From assembly GCA_027483465.1 (NCBI GenBank), contig JAIXUQ010000041.1, positions 1 to 50,320 of the forward strand: a DNA stretch of 50,320 nt, in the 5' to 3' direction. The notes below the pieces were generated by a model, which was not told the origin of the DNA, did no database searches, and saw only the letters and a program-made list of their open reading frames with translations. Position numbers and translations under genes: made by a program. Position 1 is the first letter of the stretch. Each line of letters starts with the position of its first letter. Source of the DNA: Sphingomonadales bacterium. Its GTDB lineage: Bacteria; Pseudomonadota; Alphaproteobacteria; Sphingomonadales; Sphingomonadaceae. This document shows, one piece after another, positions 15,626 through 23,865 of this stretch.

Positions 15626-17806
15626 ATGGTGAGCGAGGCCCCTCCCCAGCGCGTGCGCGTCGTGCCCTTCCAGCACGGGCTGGGGCCGCTGGACTATGCC
15701 GTGCCGGCCGGGCTGGCGCTGGCGCCGGGTGATGCCGTTGAGGTGCCGCTGGGCCCACGCCGCATCACCGGCGTGGTGTGGGATGCTGATCGGTTGGCCG
15801 CGCCCGACGTGCCGGCGGCGCGGCTGCGGGCGGTGATCGCCCGCCTGCCGCTGCCGCCGCTGGCGCCGGCGCTGATGCGGCTGATCGAATGGACCGCCGA
15901 TTATTATGTTGCGCCGCTGCAGGCCGTGGTGCGCATGGCCTGGCCGTCGGTCGCCTTTCTGAGCCCACGTGAATTCACCGAATATCGGCTGGGCGGGCCG
16001 CTGCCGCAACGGCTCACGCCCGAACGCGCCCAGGCGCTGGAGCGGCTGGCGGGCCGGCAGGGGTCGGCGCGCGATCTGGCCCGCTTCGCCCAGGTGTCGG
16101 AAGCGGTGATCCGCGGGCTGGTCGCGGCCGGCACGCTGCTGGCGCAAACCGTGTCGGGCGATGCCAGCCCGCCGCTGCCCGATCCCGATCATGCCCCGCC
16201 GCAGCTTTCGGCCGATCAGCGCACGGTGGCTGATGACCTGGTGGCGGCGGTGGACGCTGGCCGGTTCGCGCCGATCCTGCTGGAAGGCGTCACCGGCTCG
16301 GGCAAGACCGAGGTCTATTTCGAAGCGGTTGCGCAGGCCATCCGCAGCGGCGGCCAGGCGCTAGTGCTGGTGCCGGAAATCGCGCTCACCGCCCCCTGGC
16401 TGGCGCGCTTTGCGCAGCGTTTCGGCTGCGCGCCGCTGGCCTGGCACAGCGATCTGAAAACCGCCGAGCGCCGGGCTGCCTGGGCCGCCATCGCCGATGG
16501 CCGCGCCCGCGTGGTGGTGGGCGCCCGCTCGGCGCTGTTCCTGCCCTATGCGCGCCTGAAGACCATCATCGTCGATGAAGCCCATGAAGCCAGCTTCAAG
16601 CAGGAGGAGGGCGTGCATTATCACGCCCGCGACGTGGCGGTGATGCGCGGGCGCATCGAAGGCCTGCCGGTGGTGCTGGCCACCGCCACGCCGGCCATCG
16701 AAACCCAGGTGTTGAGCCAGCGTGGCATCTATCGCCATCTCAGCCTGCCCGGCCGGTTTGGCGGCGCTGAACTGCCCGATGTCCAGCTGATCGACATGAC
16801 CCGCCATCCCCCGGCGCGCGGCAGTTTCCTCGCCCCGCCGCTGGTGGCGGCCCTGGCGCGCAACCTGGCCGCCGGCGAACAATCCTTGCTGTTCCTCAAC
16901 CGGCGCGGCTATGCCCCGCTCACCCTGTGCCGCGCCTGCGGCCACCGCATCCAATGCCCCAATTGCACCGCCTGGATGGTGGAACACCGCCTGTCGCGCC
17001 GGCTGGCCTGCCACCATTGCGGCCACCAGATGCCGGTGCCCGCTGCCTGCCCGGAATGCGGCGCGCCCGACAGTCTGGCCGCCTGCGGCCCCGGCGTGGA
17101 GCGGATCGGGGAGGAGGTGCAGCGCCTGTTCCCCACCGCCCGCACCGCCATTGCCACCAGCGACACGATTTCCAGCCCGGCCCGGGCCGCCGCCCTGGTG
17201 CAAGCGGTGGAGGGCGGCACACTGGATATCATCATCGGCACCCAGATGGTGACCAAGGGCTATCATTTCCCCGAACTCACGCTGGTGGGCATTGTCGATG
17301 CCGATCTGGGCCTGGCCGGCGGCGATCTGCGCGCCGGGGAACGTTGCTGGCAGCAGATCGTGCAGGCATCGGGCCGGGCCGGGCGCGGGCAAAAGCCGGG
17401 CCGCGTGCTGATCCAGACCCACCAGCCCGGCGCGGCGCTGATGCAGGCGCTGAAACACGGCGACGGGCCGGGCTTTTTCGCCGCCGAGATCGCTGCCCGC
17501 CGCGATCTGGGCCTGCCGCCGTTCGGCCGGCTGGCGGCGCTGATCATCAGTTCCGAGGATGCCGCCGCCGCCGCCGCCGCCGCCACCACGCTGGGCGAGG
17601 CCGCGCCCCAGGCCGAAGGGTTGCTGGTGCTGGGCCCGGCGCCGGCGCCGCTGGCCATGCTGCGCGGGCGGCACCGCCACCGGCTGCTGGTGCAGGCCCG
17701 GCGCGACCTGCCGCTGCCCGCCATCCTGCGCGACTGGCTGGGCCGGGTGCCGCTGCCCGCATCGGTCAGGGTGGTGGTGGATGTGGACCCCTACAGCTTT
17801 GTGTAG
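15626..17806 (+). CDS. priA: Primosomal protein N' (replication restart helicase PriA)
   Basis: 726 residues from ATG 15626 (an in-frame TTG at 15611 is less likely). The N-terminal 3'-DNA-binding domain covers about 1-110. The helicase core has Walker A GVTGSGKTEVYF at 221-232 and DEAH box VDEAHEASF at 316-324. A double zinc cluster follows (CRACGHRIQCPNC, then CHHCGHQMPVPAACPECG). Later motifs are GTQMVTKGYHFPELTLVGIV and QASGRAGRGQKPGRVLIQT. A run of eight alanines near residue 650 is low-complexity linker. PriA unwinds the lagging arm of stalled forks and reloads the replisome. Its last 16 bp overlap the convergent GNAT gene. Confidence 0.97.
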   Translation: MVSEAPPQRVRVVPFQHGLGPLDYAVPAGLALAPGDAVEVPLGPRRITGVVWDADRLAAPDVPAARLRAVIARLPLPPLAPALMRLIEWTADYYVAPLQAVVRMAWPSVAFLSPREFTEYRLGGPLPQRLTPERAQALERLAGRQGSARDLARFAQVSEAVIRGLVAAGTLLAQTVSGDASPPLPDPDHAPPQLSADQRTVADDLVAAVDAGRFAPILLEGVTGSGKTEVYFEAVAQAIRSGGQALVLVPEIALTAPWLARFAQRFGCAPLAWHSDLKTAERRAAWAAIADGRARVVVGARSALFLPYARLKTIIVDEAHEASFKQEEGVHYHARDVAVMRGRIEGLPVVLATATPAIETQVLSQRGIYRHLSLPGRFGGAELPDVQLIDMTRHPPARGSFLAPPLVAALARNLAAGEQSLLFLNRRGYAPLTLCRACGHRIQCPNCTAWMVEHRLSRRLACHHCGHQMPVPAACPECGAPDSLAACGPGVERIGEEVQRLFPTARTAIATSDTISSPARAAALVQAVEGGTLDIIIGTQMVTKGYHFPELTLVGIVDADLGLAGGDLRAGERCWQQIVQASGRAGRGQKPGRVLIQTHQPGAALMQALKHGDGPGFFAAEIAARRDLGLPPFGRLAALIISSEDAAAAAAAATTLGEAAPQAEGLLVLGPAPAPLAMLRGRHRHRLLVQARRDLPLPAILRDWLGRVPLPASVRVVVDVDPYSFV

Positions 17807-18483
17807 AGGCTGAGCCAGGGCCGCCCGCTTTCGGCGAAGCCCAGCCGCTGATAGAGCGCCACCGCCCCGGCATTGTCTGGCCACACATGCAGGAACGGCC
17901 GCTTGCCCGCCGCCACGATGCGCGCCGCGATCAGCCAGCTCAGCCGCGCCGCCAGCCCGCGCCCCTGGGCCTCGGGGTGGGTGCACACGCCGCTCACCTC
18001 GGCATGGCCGGGCGGCTGCATGCGTTCCCCCGCCATCGCCAGCAGCCGGCCGCCATCGGCCACACCCAGAAAGGCGCTCAGCCGGTGGGTCTGGGCATGG
18101 AAGGGGCCGGGCCGGGTGAGCGCCGCCAGCGCCAGCATCTGCGCCGCGTCAGCATCGCCGAGCACGCGCGCCGGCAGGCCGTCAGGCAGCGGGCCGGGGC
18201 TGGCGGCCAGCGCATCGCAGGCCAGTTGCAGCAACTGGCCGTGGCGGACCAGGGCAAAGCCCGGCGGCGGCGGCAGCGGCTGCGGTTCCACCAGCCAGAG
18301 CGCCTCGCCGGGTTGGGCCAATGGTGCCAGGTCGGCCGGATCGGCACCGGGGTCCAGCGCGGCAAACGGGCCAAAGGCGCGATCCAGCCGCACCGCCCGG
18401 CCATGGCGCACCGCCCGCGCCGCCCAGCCGGATCGCAGCGCCTGCCACACCGGCCGCGCCAGCACGTTGCCCAATTCAACCAC
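17791..18483 (-). CDS. GNAT family N-acetyltransferase
   Basis: 230 residues. The C-terminal half is a GNAT domain: strand 4 and motif A appear as AEVSGVCTHPEAQGRGLAARL near 150-170, followed by PFLHVWPDNAGAVALYQRLG and the end FAESGRPWLSLYTKL, as in the FR47-like branch. The N-terminal 90 residues are less typical and may be a degenerate second GNAT fold. The substrate is unknown. The start overlaps the stop of the upstream LytTR gene by 8 bp, so both are likely translated from one mRNA, and the 3' end overlaps priA by 16 bp. Confidence 0.85.
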   Translation of the reverse strand: MVELGNVLARPVWQALRSGWAARAVRHGRAVRLDRAFGPFAALDPGADPADLAPLAQPGEALWLVEPQPLPPPPGFALVRHGQLLQLACDALAASPGPLPDGLPARVLGDADAAQMLALAALTRPGPFHAQTHRLSAFLGVADGGRLLAMAGERMQPPGHAEVSGVCTHPEAQGRGLAARLSWLIAARIVAAGKRPFLHVWPDNAGAVALYQRLGFAESGRPWLSLYTKL

Positions 18484-19312
18484 GCGCCAGCCAGCCGGCG
18501 GACCGCACCGCCGGCAGATGGGTCTCGCTCACCGCCTGTTCGCCGCCATCGGCCAGCCGCAACAGCCAGCGCCGGCCGTCGCGGCGGGCACCCACCACAT
18601 GCCGGCCCGCCACCCAGGCGCTGCGATGCACCTGCAGGCCATCCAGCGCGGCCAGTTCGGGCAGCGCATCGCCCAGCCGAAACAACACCAGCGGGCGGCG
18701 TCCGTCGGAAAGCACCAGCCGCAGATAATGATCCTCGGCCGCCACCATCAGCACATCGGCCAGATCGGCCAGGCCGGCGCGCTGGGCCAGCAGGGAGGGC
18801 GGCGGCACGGCGGGGGCCGGCGCGGCTGGCAGCAGGGCACTGTCTGCCGGCACGCCGCGCGGGCCGCGCATCAGGGCAATGAACCCCGAAATCGAGCCGG
18901 CCACCAGCAAGGCCATCAGATACAGCCCCAGCCAGGGCAGCGCCAGCGGCCGCCCGATGGCACGGAACATCAGATCGATTTCCAGCGGCAGGCTGGCATT
19001 GATCAGAAGGGCCCCGATCACGGCGGCCAGCACCGCGGTGGCCCGCGTGGTGGTGCGCGGCCCGGCCCAGGCATACCACAGCCACCATTTCACGCTGTTC
19101 CAGCCGATCAGCACCAGCCAGAACACCAGCCGGCTGGGCAATGGCAGCCGCCCGGTATCGAACGGGCCGGCCACCGTGCACACGACCACGGCAAACAGCG
19201 TGCCGGCCACCAAAGGCCGGAGCGGCGGGGCGGCAGTGCGCGACAGGCTGAGAGACGATTCCACGATGCGTGAATCCGGCAGCAGTGGGGTTGACGAAGC
19301 GGCCGGCAGCAT
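18476..19312 (-). CDS. Membrane-bound LytTR-type transcriptional regulator
   Basis: 278 residues. Four hydrophobic segments lie in the first 155 residues (around 31-50, 60-82, 90-110 and 125-148), then an Ala/Pro linker and, from about 180, a LytTR DNA-binding domain (DVLMVAAEDHYLRLVLSDGR, then LDGLQVHRSAWVAGRHV). Sphingomonad genomes often carry such membrane LytTR proteins instead of response-regulator forms; the signal is unknown. It is divergent from the DUF2306-like membrane gene (75-bp gap) and overlaps the GNAT gene downstream by 8 bp, both of which are candidate targets. Confidence 0.87.
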   Translation of the reverse strand: MLPAASSTPLLPDSRIVESSLSLSRTAAPPLRPLVAGTLFAVVVCTVAGPFDTGRLPLPSRLVFWLVLIGWNSVKWWLWYAWAGPRTTTRATAVLAAVIGALLINASLPLEIDLMFRAIGRPLALPWLGLYLMALLVAGSISGFIALMRGPRGVPADSALLPAAPAPAVPPPSLLAQRAGLADLADVLMVAAEDHYLRLVLSDGRRPLVLFRLGDALPELAALDGLQVHRSAWVAGRHVVGARRDGRRWLLRLADGGEQAVSETHLPAVRSAGWLARG

Positions 19313-19387
19313 AGGCGAAAGCGGCGTTGCGGCAAGCGGCGGCGGCTTGCCACAGCAGGCCGGTCAACCCGAACGGAGGCCTTGCCC

Positions 19388-19885
19388 ATGCTTGCCAATC
19401 TCTCGCCGCTGCTGCTTGCCCACCTTGTTGCCGCCTGCCTCGCCATGCCGCTGGGCGCGTATCAGCTGTTGGCCCGCCAGGGCACGCCGGGCCATGCGCT
19501 GGCCGGGCGGCTCTATGTGCCGGCGATGCTGGTGTGCAACCTTGGCGCGCTGGCCAGTTACCGGCCCGACACGCAATTCCTGCCGTTCCACATCCTCGCC
19601 TTTGTCAGCCTCTATTCGCTGGCCAGCGGCATGTGGGCCTTGCGCAAATGGCTGCGCACCCGCGATGCCGCCGCGCTCAAGAGCCACAAGATCCAGATGG
19701 CCTACAGCTGGCTGGGCCTGATGATGGCGGGTTTCAGCCAGGTGCTGACCAATCCGCGTTTTGGCATCATCGAAGGCTTTGCGCCGGTGCAGTTCTGGAC
19801 GATGGTGATCAGTCTTAACGTTGTGCTCTATGTCATCGGCAGCTGGTGGCTGTTCAAGGTGCTGCTGCGCCGTCAACTGGCCTGA
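19388..19885 (+). CDS. DUF2306-like integral membrane protein
   Basis: 165 residues from ATG 19388, preceded by GGAGG at 19375-19379. Four predicted membrane segments: about 8-28, 45-60, 68-88 and 130-157. Conserved polar residues inside or near the segments (HLVAACLAMPLGAYQLL, GHALAGRLYV, KSHKIQMAYSWLGLM) match the predicted-membrane DUF2306 family as I remember it, with histidines that could bind haem or metal. Function unknown. The 3' end overlaps the convergent flippase gene by 13 bp. It is divergent from the membrane LytTR regulator. Confidence 0.75.
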   Translation: MLANLSPLLLAHLVAACLAMPLGAYQLLARQGTPGHALAGRLYVPAMLVCNLGALASYRPDTQFLPFHILAFVSLYSLASGMWALRKWLRTRDAAALKSHKIQMAYSWLGLMMAGFSQVLTNPRFGIIEGFAPVQFWTMVISLNVVLYVIGSWWLFKVLLRRQLA

Positions 19886-21423
19886 TCGCGGGCGGCGGCC
19901 GGGAGCGGCAGGCTGGCCGCCTCCTCCTCGATGGCGCTTTCCACCCGCTTCAGGCCGCGGCCAAACAGCAGGCGATCCGCCCCCTTGAAGCCGAAGCGCC
20001 AGATGATGAAGCCATAGCTGCCCAGGATGCTGATCTGCCCAATCGAAAGCTGAATCGGTTCGGGCGTGCGCAGCACCAGCAGCCCCAGGCCCAGCGCCGG
20101 CAGCGCGCTGACCAGCAACGACAGGCGCCAGCCCGACACATGATGGCCCAGCCGGGCCTGCAACAGCCGGGATTTGGCCACCGATTGCAGCAGCGCCGCT
20201 GCCGCCAGGGACAGCGCCGCCGCCACCCCGGCGGCAACGCCATCGAACTGCGGCACCAGCCAGACCGTGAGACCGGCCTGCACCCCGAGGCCCACCAGCG
20301 ACCAGGCCAGGTTGGGCCCGCGCGCCAGATAGATGAGACCGCCTTCGGCCACCGCCGCCTGGGCAGCAAACAACTCCACCAGCAACAGGCCAAGCAGGAT
20401 CAGCGCGCCGCTGGCAAACACCGGGCCAAACAGGCCCATGCCGGCCCGGCCGGTGATGCCCAGCGACAGCACCACACCCAGTTGCACCGCCGCCACCCAG
20501 AAACTGATCTGGCGGACATGCGCGGCAACCTTGGCCAGATTGCCCGCCGCCAGATTGCGGGTGAGCACCGGGCCCAGGATCGGATCAAAGCTGGATTTCA
20601 GCCGCTGCGGCAGCGAGGCGATCTGCTGGGCGACATAATAGATGCCCACCACTTCGGCCGAGGCAAAGCGGCCCAGGATGAAGATATCCAGCCGGCGCGC
20701 GCCCCATTCGGCCAGATCGGCCCCGGCCAGCGGCACATTGGCCCGTGCCAGCGCCCACAGCCGCCGCGCATCGGGCCGCCAGCCCCGCGGCCAGCCAAAG
20801 CGGCGCAGCGCCGGCGCCAGCGCCGCCACGCAGGCCGCCACCATCGAGAGCAGATAGGCGATCAGCATGCCATCGCCCTTCAGCCAGGTGAAGGCCAGCG
20901 CCAGCGCCGCGATGGAGAGCACCCAGGGCTCGATGATCGAACGCGCCCGCACCTGCGCGCCCACATCATGGTGGAAGGCCAGGCCCGCCAGCGCCACATC
21001 GGCCAGCGCAATGAACGGGATGATCAGCGCGAACCAGCGATCCAGCGGCTGGGCACCGCCGGCCGGGAACACCAGTTGCGGCAGCGCCAGCAGCAGCAGC
21101 ACCCCGACAAGGGACGCCAGCAGGCTCAGCAGCAGGGCATCAAACAGCGCGCCGGCCTCGTCCTCCGGGCGGCGGGCCATGTCTTCGGCCAGGCCGCGCT
21201 TGAGCCCCAGCGTGGCCAGCATCGCGGCCAGTTCCACCACCATCGTGGCATAGGCAAAGCGGCCCAGCGCCTCGGCGCCATAAAGCCGGCCGGCGATGAA
21301 CAGGAAGGGAAAGCGCGCCGCCAGCCGCAGCACATAGCCGAAGAAACTGGTGCGCCCGCCCTTGGCCAGCGCGGCGGTTTCGGCGGCATCATTGGCACCC
21401 GAGGCGGGCGGATCAGCCAACAT
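19873..21423 (-). CDS. Polysaccharide/oligosaccharide flippase-like membrane protein
   Basis: 516 residues with roughly 12 hydrophobic segments. It begins GGRTSFFGYVLRLAARFPFL, then FAYATMVVELAAMLATLGLK, the pattern of the MOP superfamily (Wzx/RfbX, polysaccharide export). Such proteins flip lipid-linked saccharides to the periplasmic face. No glycosyltransferase genes adjoin it, so its sugar is unknown; galU, about 1.5 kb away, supplies UDP-glucose but is not in the same unit. The ATG at 21423 overlaps the stop of the flavin reductase gene by 11 bp. Confidence 0.85.
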   Translation of the reverse strand: MLADPPASGANDAAETAALAKGGRTSFFGYVLRLAARFPFLFIAGRLYGAEALGRFAYATMVVELAAMLATLGLKRGLAEDMARRPEDEAGALFDALLLSLLASLVGVLLLLALPQLVFPAGGAQPLDRWFALIIPFIALADVALAGLAFHHDVGAQVRARSIIEPWVLSIAALALAFTWLKGDGMLIAYLLSMVAACVAALAPALRRFGWPRGWRPDARRLWALARANVPLAGADLAEWGARRLDIFILGRFASAEVVGIYYVAQQIASLPQRLKSSFDPILGPVLTRNLAAGNLAKVAAHVRQISFWVAAVQLGVVLSLGITGRAGMGLFGPVFASGALILLGLLLVELFAAQAAVAEGGLIYLARGPNLAWSLVGLGVQAGLTVWLVPQFDGVAAGVAAALSLAAAALLQSVAKSRLLQARLGHHVSGWRLSLLVSALPALGLGLLVLRTPEPIQLSIGQISILGSYGFIIWRFGFKGADRLLFGRGLKRVESAIEEEAASLPLPAAARDQAS

Positions 21424-21931
21424 GCACCCGGCGGTAGCGGCCGTGCAGATAAAGCAGCGGCTCCCGCGACTGATCGAGGGCCAGGCGGGTCACACGGCCG
21501 ACGATGATGCGGTGATCGCCGCCATCATGATCGGCATGAAGTTCACAGGCAAAGGCCGCCTTGGCCGCCGCCAGCACCGGCACGCCGTCCCAATCCTGCC
21601 AGTCATGCTCGGCAAAACGGTCGATATCCTTGCGGGTGAAGCGATCGGCCACCACCTGGCCATCCAGATCAAGGATGTTGATGGCAAAGCGCCCGGTTTC
21701 CCTGAGCGCCGGCAGCGCCGAGGCGCCATTGGCCGGGCAGAACAGCAGCAGCGGCGGATCAAGGCTGACCGAGGTGAAACTGTTGGCGGTGAGGCCCACG
21801 CGCTGGCCGGCGGCGGTCTGCCCGGTCACGACGGTCACCCCGGTGGCAAAGCAGCCGAAGGCATCACGCAGCAGGCGCGGTTCGAAGGGGGCGGCAGCCA
21901 GGCGGGGGGCAGAAGCGGTGGGGGCGGTCAT
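21413..21931 (-). CDS. Flavin reductase family protein
   Basis: 172 residues from ATG 21931. Motifs LRDAFGCFATGVTVVTGQ, VGLTANSFTSVSLDPPLLLFC and the C-terminal DHRIIVGRVTRLAL are those of the flavin reductase (FMN/FAD:NADH) domain, which supplies reduced flavin to two-component monooxygenases or acts alone. No partner monooxygenase is in the window. Its 3' end overlaps the start of the flippase gene by 11 bp, an odd pairing functionally, and probably only an operon of convenience. Confidence 0.9.
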   Translation of the reverse strand: MTAPTASAPRLAAAPFEPRLLRDAFGCFATGVTVVTGQTAAGQRVGLTANSFTSVSLDPPLLLFCPANGASALPALRETGRFAINILDLDGQVVADRFTRKDIDRFAEHDWQDWDGVPVLAAAKAAFACELHADHDGGDHRIIVGRVTRLALDQSREPLLYLHGRYRRVHVG

Positions 21932-22219
21932 GCGCCGTCCCCTATCGCGATTCTGGGTCGCGTCAATGATGCCGATGACCACCGGGCCTGATCCCGGCCG
22001 GCTGCGGCGCAAGTGTCACAGCAAAGGGGCCACAGCAGCGGCGTGCCAGCATCCTTGCCGCACAAACGCCGGGGCAAAAGCGCCGGCCCCCAGCGCACAA
22101 ATCGCCAATTCGGTCGAATCAACAAAACAATCGGCACTTGAACTGTCGAAGTTTTCGCTTGAGCGCAGAGAACAGTTTCGCCATTTGACAAAATAGAATA
22201 TCATTGCCGGTGCAGTGGA
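21932..22219. promoter_or_regulatory. Divergent intergenic region before the receiver-like regulator
   Basis: 288 bp between two divergent genes. The right part (about 22120-22205) is clearly AT-richer than its surroundings. It contains TTGACA at 22185-22190 and a good -10-like TAGAAT at 22194-22199, though these two are not spaced to work together; the -35 partner of TAGAAT is weak. The promoter for the plus-strand regulator is expected here. No conserved RNA or reading frame was recognised. Confidence 0.35.
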
Positions 22220-22891
22220 ATGAAGATTGGCATTTATCATCATGTGCCGCAGGAGTCCGGACGACTTTCGGTGGCGCTGGCGCGGCGGGGCCACAAGCCG
22301 GTTGCGCTGGTGACCGGCAGTGCCGTGCTGGACGCCGTGCAGCATGAACGGTTTGATGGCCTGCTGATGCGCTGGGACGGGGCCGAACTGTGCGGCGTGG
22401 CGGTGCTGCACCGGCTGCGCCAGTCGCTGGACCGGGTGCCGGTGACGGTGATGCTGATGACCGGCGAAGCGCCCGGCGGCATCGCCGAACATGCCGATCT
22501 GCAATTGCCCGATCCGCTGTGCGAGGTGGGGCTGAGCTCGGCGCTGACCGCCTTCACCCAGTCACGGCCGCGCCGCCCGGCCGCCACCGAAACGCTGGAC
22601 GGGCTGCATTTCAACCGCCTCAGGCACGAGGTGACGGTGCGCGGCCATGCCGTGCAGCTCACCGCCAAGGAATTCGCGCTGGCCCGGCTGCTGGCCGAAC
22701 ATGTCGGCAAGGCGCTTTCCCGCGACACCATCATGGCCGGCGTGTGGGGCCGGGCCGATCTGCCCGGCAGCCGCACGCTGGATGCCCATGTGGCCCAGGT
22801 GCGCAAGCGGCTGGGCCTGCGCCCGGAAAATGGTTGGCGCCTCAGCTCGGTCTATGGCTTTGGCTACCGGCTCGATCGGGTGGAGGGCTGA
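22220..22891 (+). CDS. OmpR-type winged-helix regulator with degenerate receiver
   Basis: 223 residues. The C-terminal domain (about 125-220) is a clear OmpR/PhoB winged helix (VQLTAKEFALARLLAEHVGK, then SRTLDAHVAQVRKRLG). The N-terminal 110 residues follow the receiver pattern but lack its active site. Where the third strand should end in the phospho-accepting Asp, the sequence reads FDGLLMRWDG, with Arg51 at the expected position. The conserved Lys-Pro is replaced by Asp-Pro (LPDPLC), and the acidic pair after strand 1 is absent (IGIYHH). It is therefore likely to work without phosphorylation. No histidine kinase is nearby. The gene stands alone between an AT-rich divergent region and convergent galU. 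Confidence 0.88.
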   Translation: MKIGIYHHVPQESGRLSVALARRGHKPVALVTGSAVLDAVQHERFDGLLMRWDGAELCGVAVLHRLRQSLDRVPVTVMLMTGEAPGGIAEHADLQLPDPLCEVGLSSALTAFTQSRPRRPAATETLDGLHFNRLRHEVTVRGHAVQLTAKEFALARLLAEHVGKALSRDTIMAGVWGRADLPGSRTLDAHVAQVRKRLGLRPENGWRLSSVYGFGYRLDRVEG

Positions 22892-22897
22892 ACCACC

Positions 22898-23776
22898 TCA
22901 GACCGCCTGCTGGCGCAGCCAGTCGCGCACCGCCGGGCCGATATCGGGGCGTTCCAGCGCCAGCGCGACATTGGCCATGATGTGCCCGGCCTTGTCCCCG
23001 CAATCGAAACGCGTGCCGGTGAAGGTGAGGGCGTGGAACGGCTGCTGGCCGATCATTTCGGCCATGGCATCGGTGAGCTGGATCTCGCCCCCGGCGCCGC
23101 GCTTGCCGGCCGCCAGAACGTCCATCACCTCGGGCTGGAGGATATAGCGGCCGATTGCGGCCAGCCGCGACGGCGCGGTGCCGGGCGCCGGCTTTTCCAC
23201 CAACCCCTTGACCTGGGTGACAAGGCCATCGGCAGCGCCGGGTGACACGATGCCATAACGGTGGGTGTGCTCGGCCGGCACCTCCAGCACCGAAATCACG
23301 TTGCCGCCCACCCGGGCATAGACGTCATGCATCTCCTTCAGCGCCGGGGCGGCCGGGTTCCACAGCAATTCGTCGGGCAGCAGCACGGCAAAGGCCTCGC
23401 GCCCGACGATGTGGCGGGCGCACCACACGGCATGGCCCAGGCCCGCGGGCTCCTGCTGGCGCACATAGGCGATGCGGCCCGGCTCCAGCTGGGTGGCGGC
23501 CAGCGTGGCCAGTTCGGCGGTCTTGCCGCGCCGTTGCAGGCTTTCGGTCAATTCCCAGGCCAGATCGAAATATTCCTCCAGCGCGCCCTTGCCGCGCGCC
23601 GTCACGAACACCAGCCGTTCGATGCCGGCGGCCAGCGCCTCATCAACGGCATATTGCAGCAGCGGCTTGTCCACCACCGGCAGCATTTCCTTGGGCACCG
23701 CCTTGGTGGCGGGCAGGAAGCGCGTGCCCTGGCCGCCCACCGGGAACACCGCCGTTTTCACTGGCTTGATCGACAT
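22898..23776 (-). CDS. galU: UTP--glucose-1-phosphate uridylyltransferase
   Basis: 292 residues from ATG 23776. The nucleotide-binding start KTAVFPVGGQGTRFLPATKA at about 6-25, then PKEMLPVVDKPLLQYAVDEA, LPDELLWNPAAP and VKGLVEKPAPGTAPS are GalU signatures. It makes UDP-glucose from glucose-1-phosphate and UTP for glycolipids, capsule and trehalose. It ends 6 bp from the convergent receiver-like regulator's stop and is not in an operon with the upstream amidohydrolase, since an 89-bp AT-richer gap separates them. Confidence 0.96.
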   Translation of the reverse strand: MSIKPVKTAVFPVGGQGTRFLPATKAVPKEMLPVVDKPLLQYAVDEALAAGIERLVFVTARGKGALEEYFDLAWELTESLQRRGKTAELATLAATQLEPGRIAYVRQQEPAGLGHAVWCARHIVGREAFAVLLPDELLWNPAAPALKEMHDVYARVGGNVISVLEVPAEHTHRYGIVSPGAADGLVTQVKGLVEKPAPGTAPSRLAAIGRYILQPEVMDVLAAGKRGAGGEIQLTDAMAEMIGQQPFHALTFTGTRFDCGDKAGHIMANVALALERPDIGPAVRDWLRQQAV

Positions 23777-23865
23777 TGCCACCCCCTCATCCGGAACCAT
23801 CCGCCCAATTTGCAACTGCAAACGGCCGGTCAAGTCAAAATTTGATGAATTTCGCCGGCAACGGC

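Noticed and set aside
17560-17590. GCC trinucleotide run that could be called a microsatellite
   Set aside because: It encodes eight alanines inside priA and keeps the frame; a low-complexity linker explains it.
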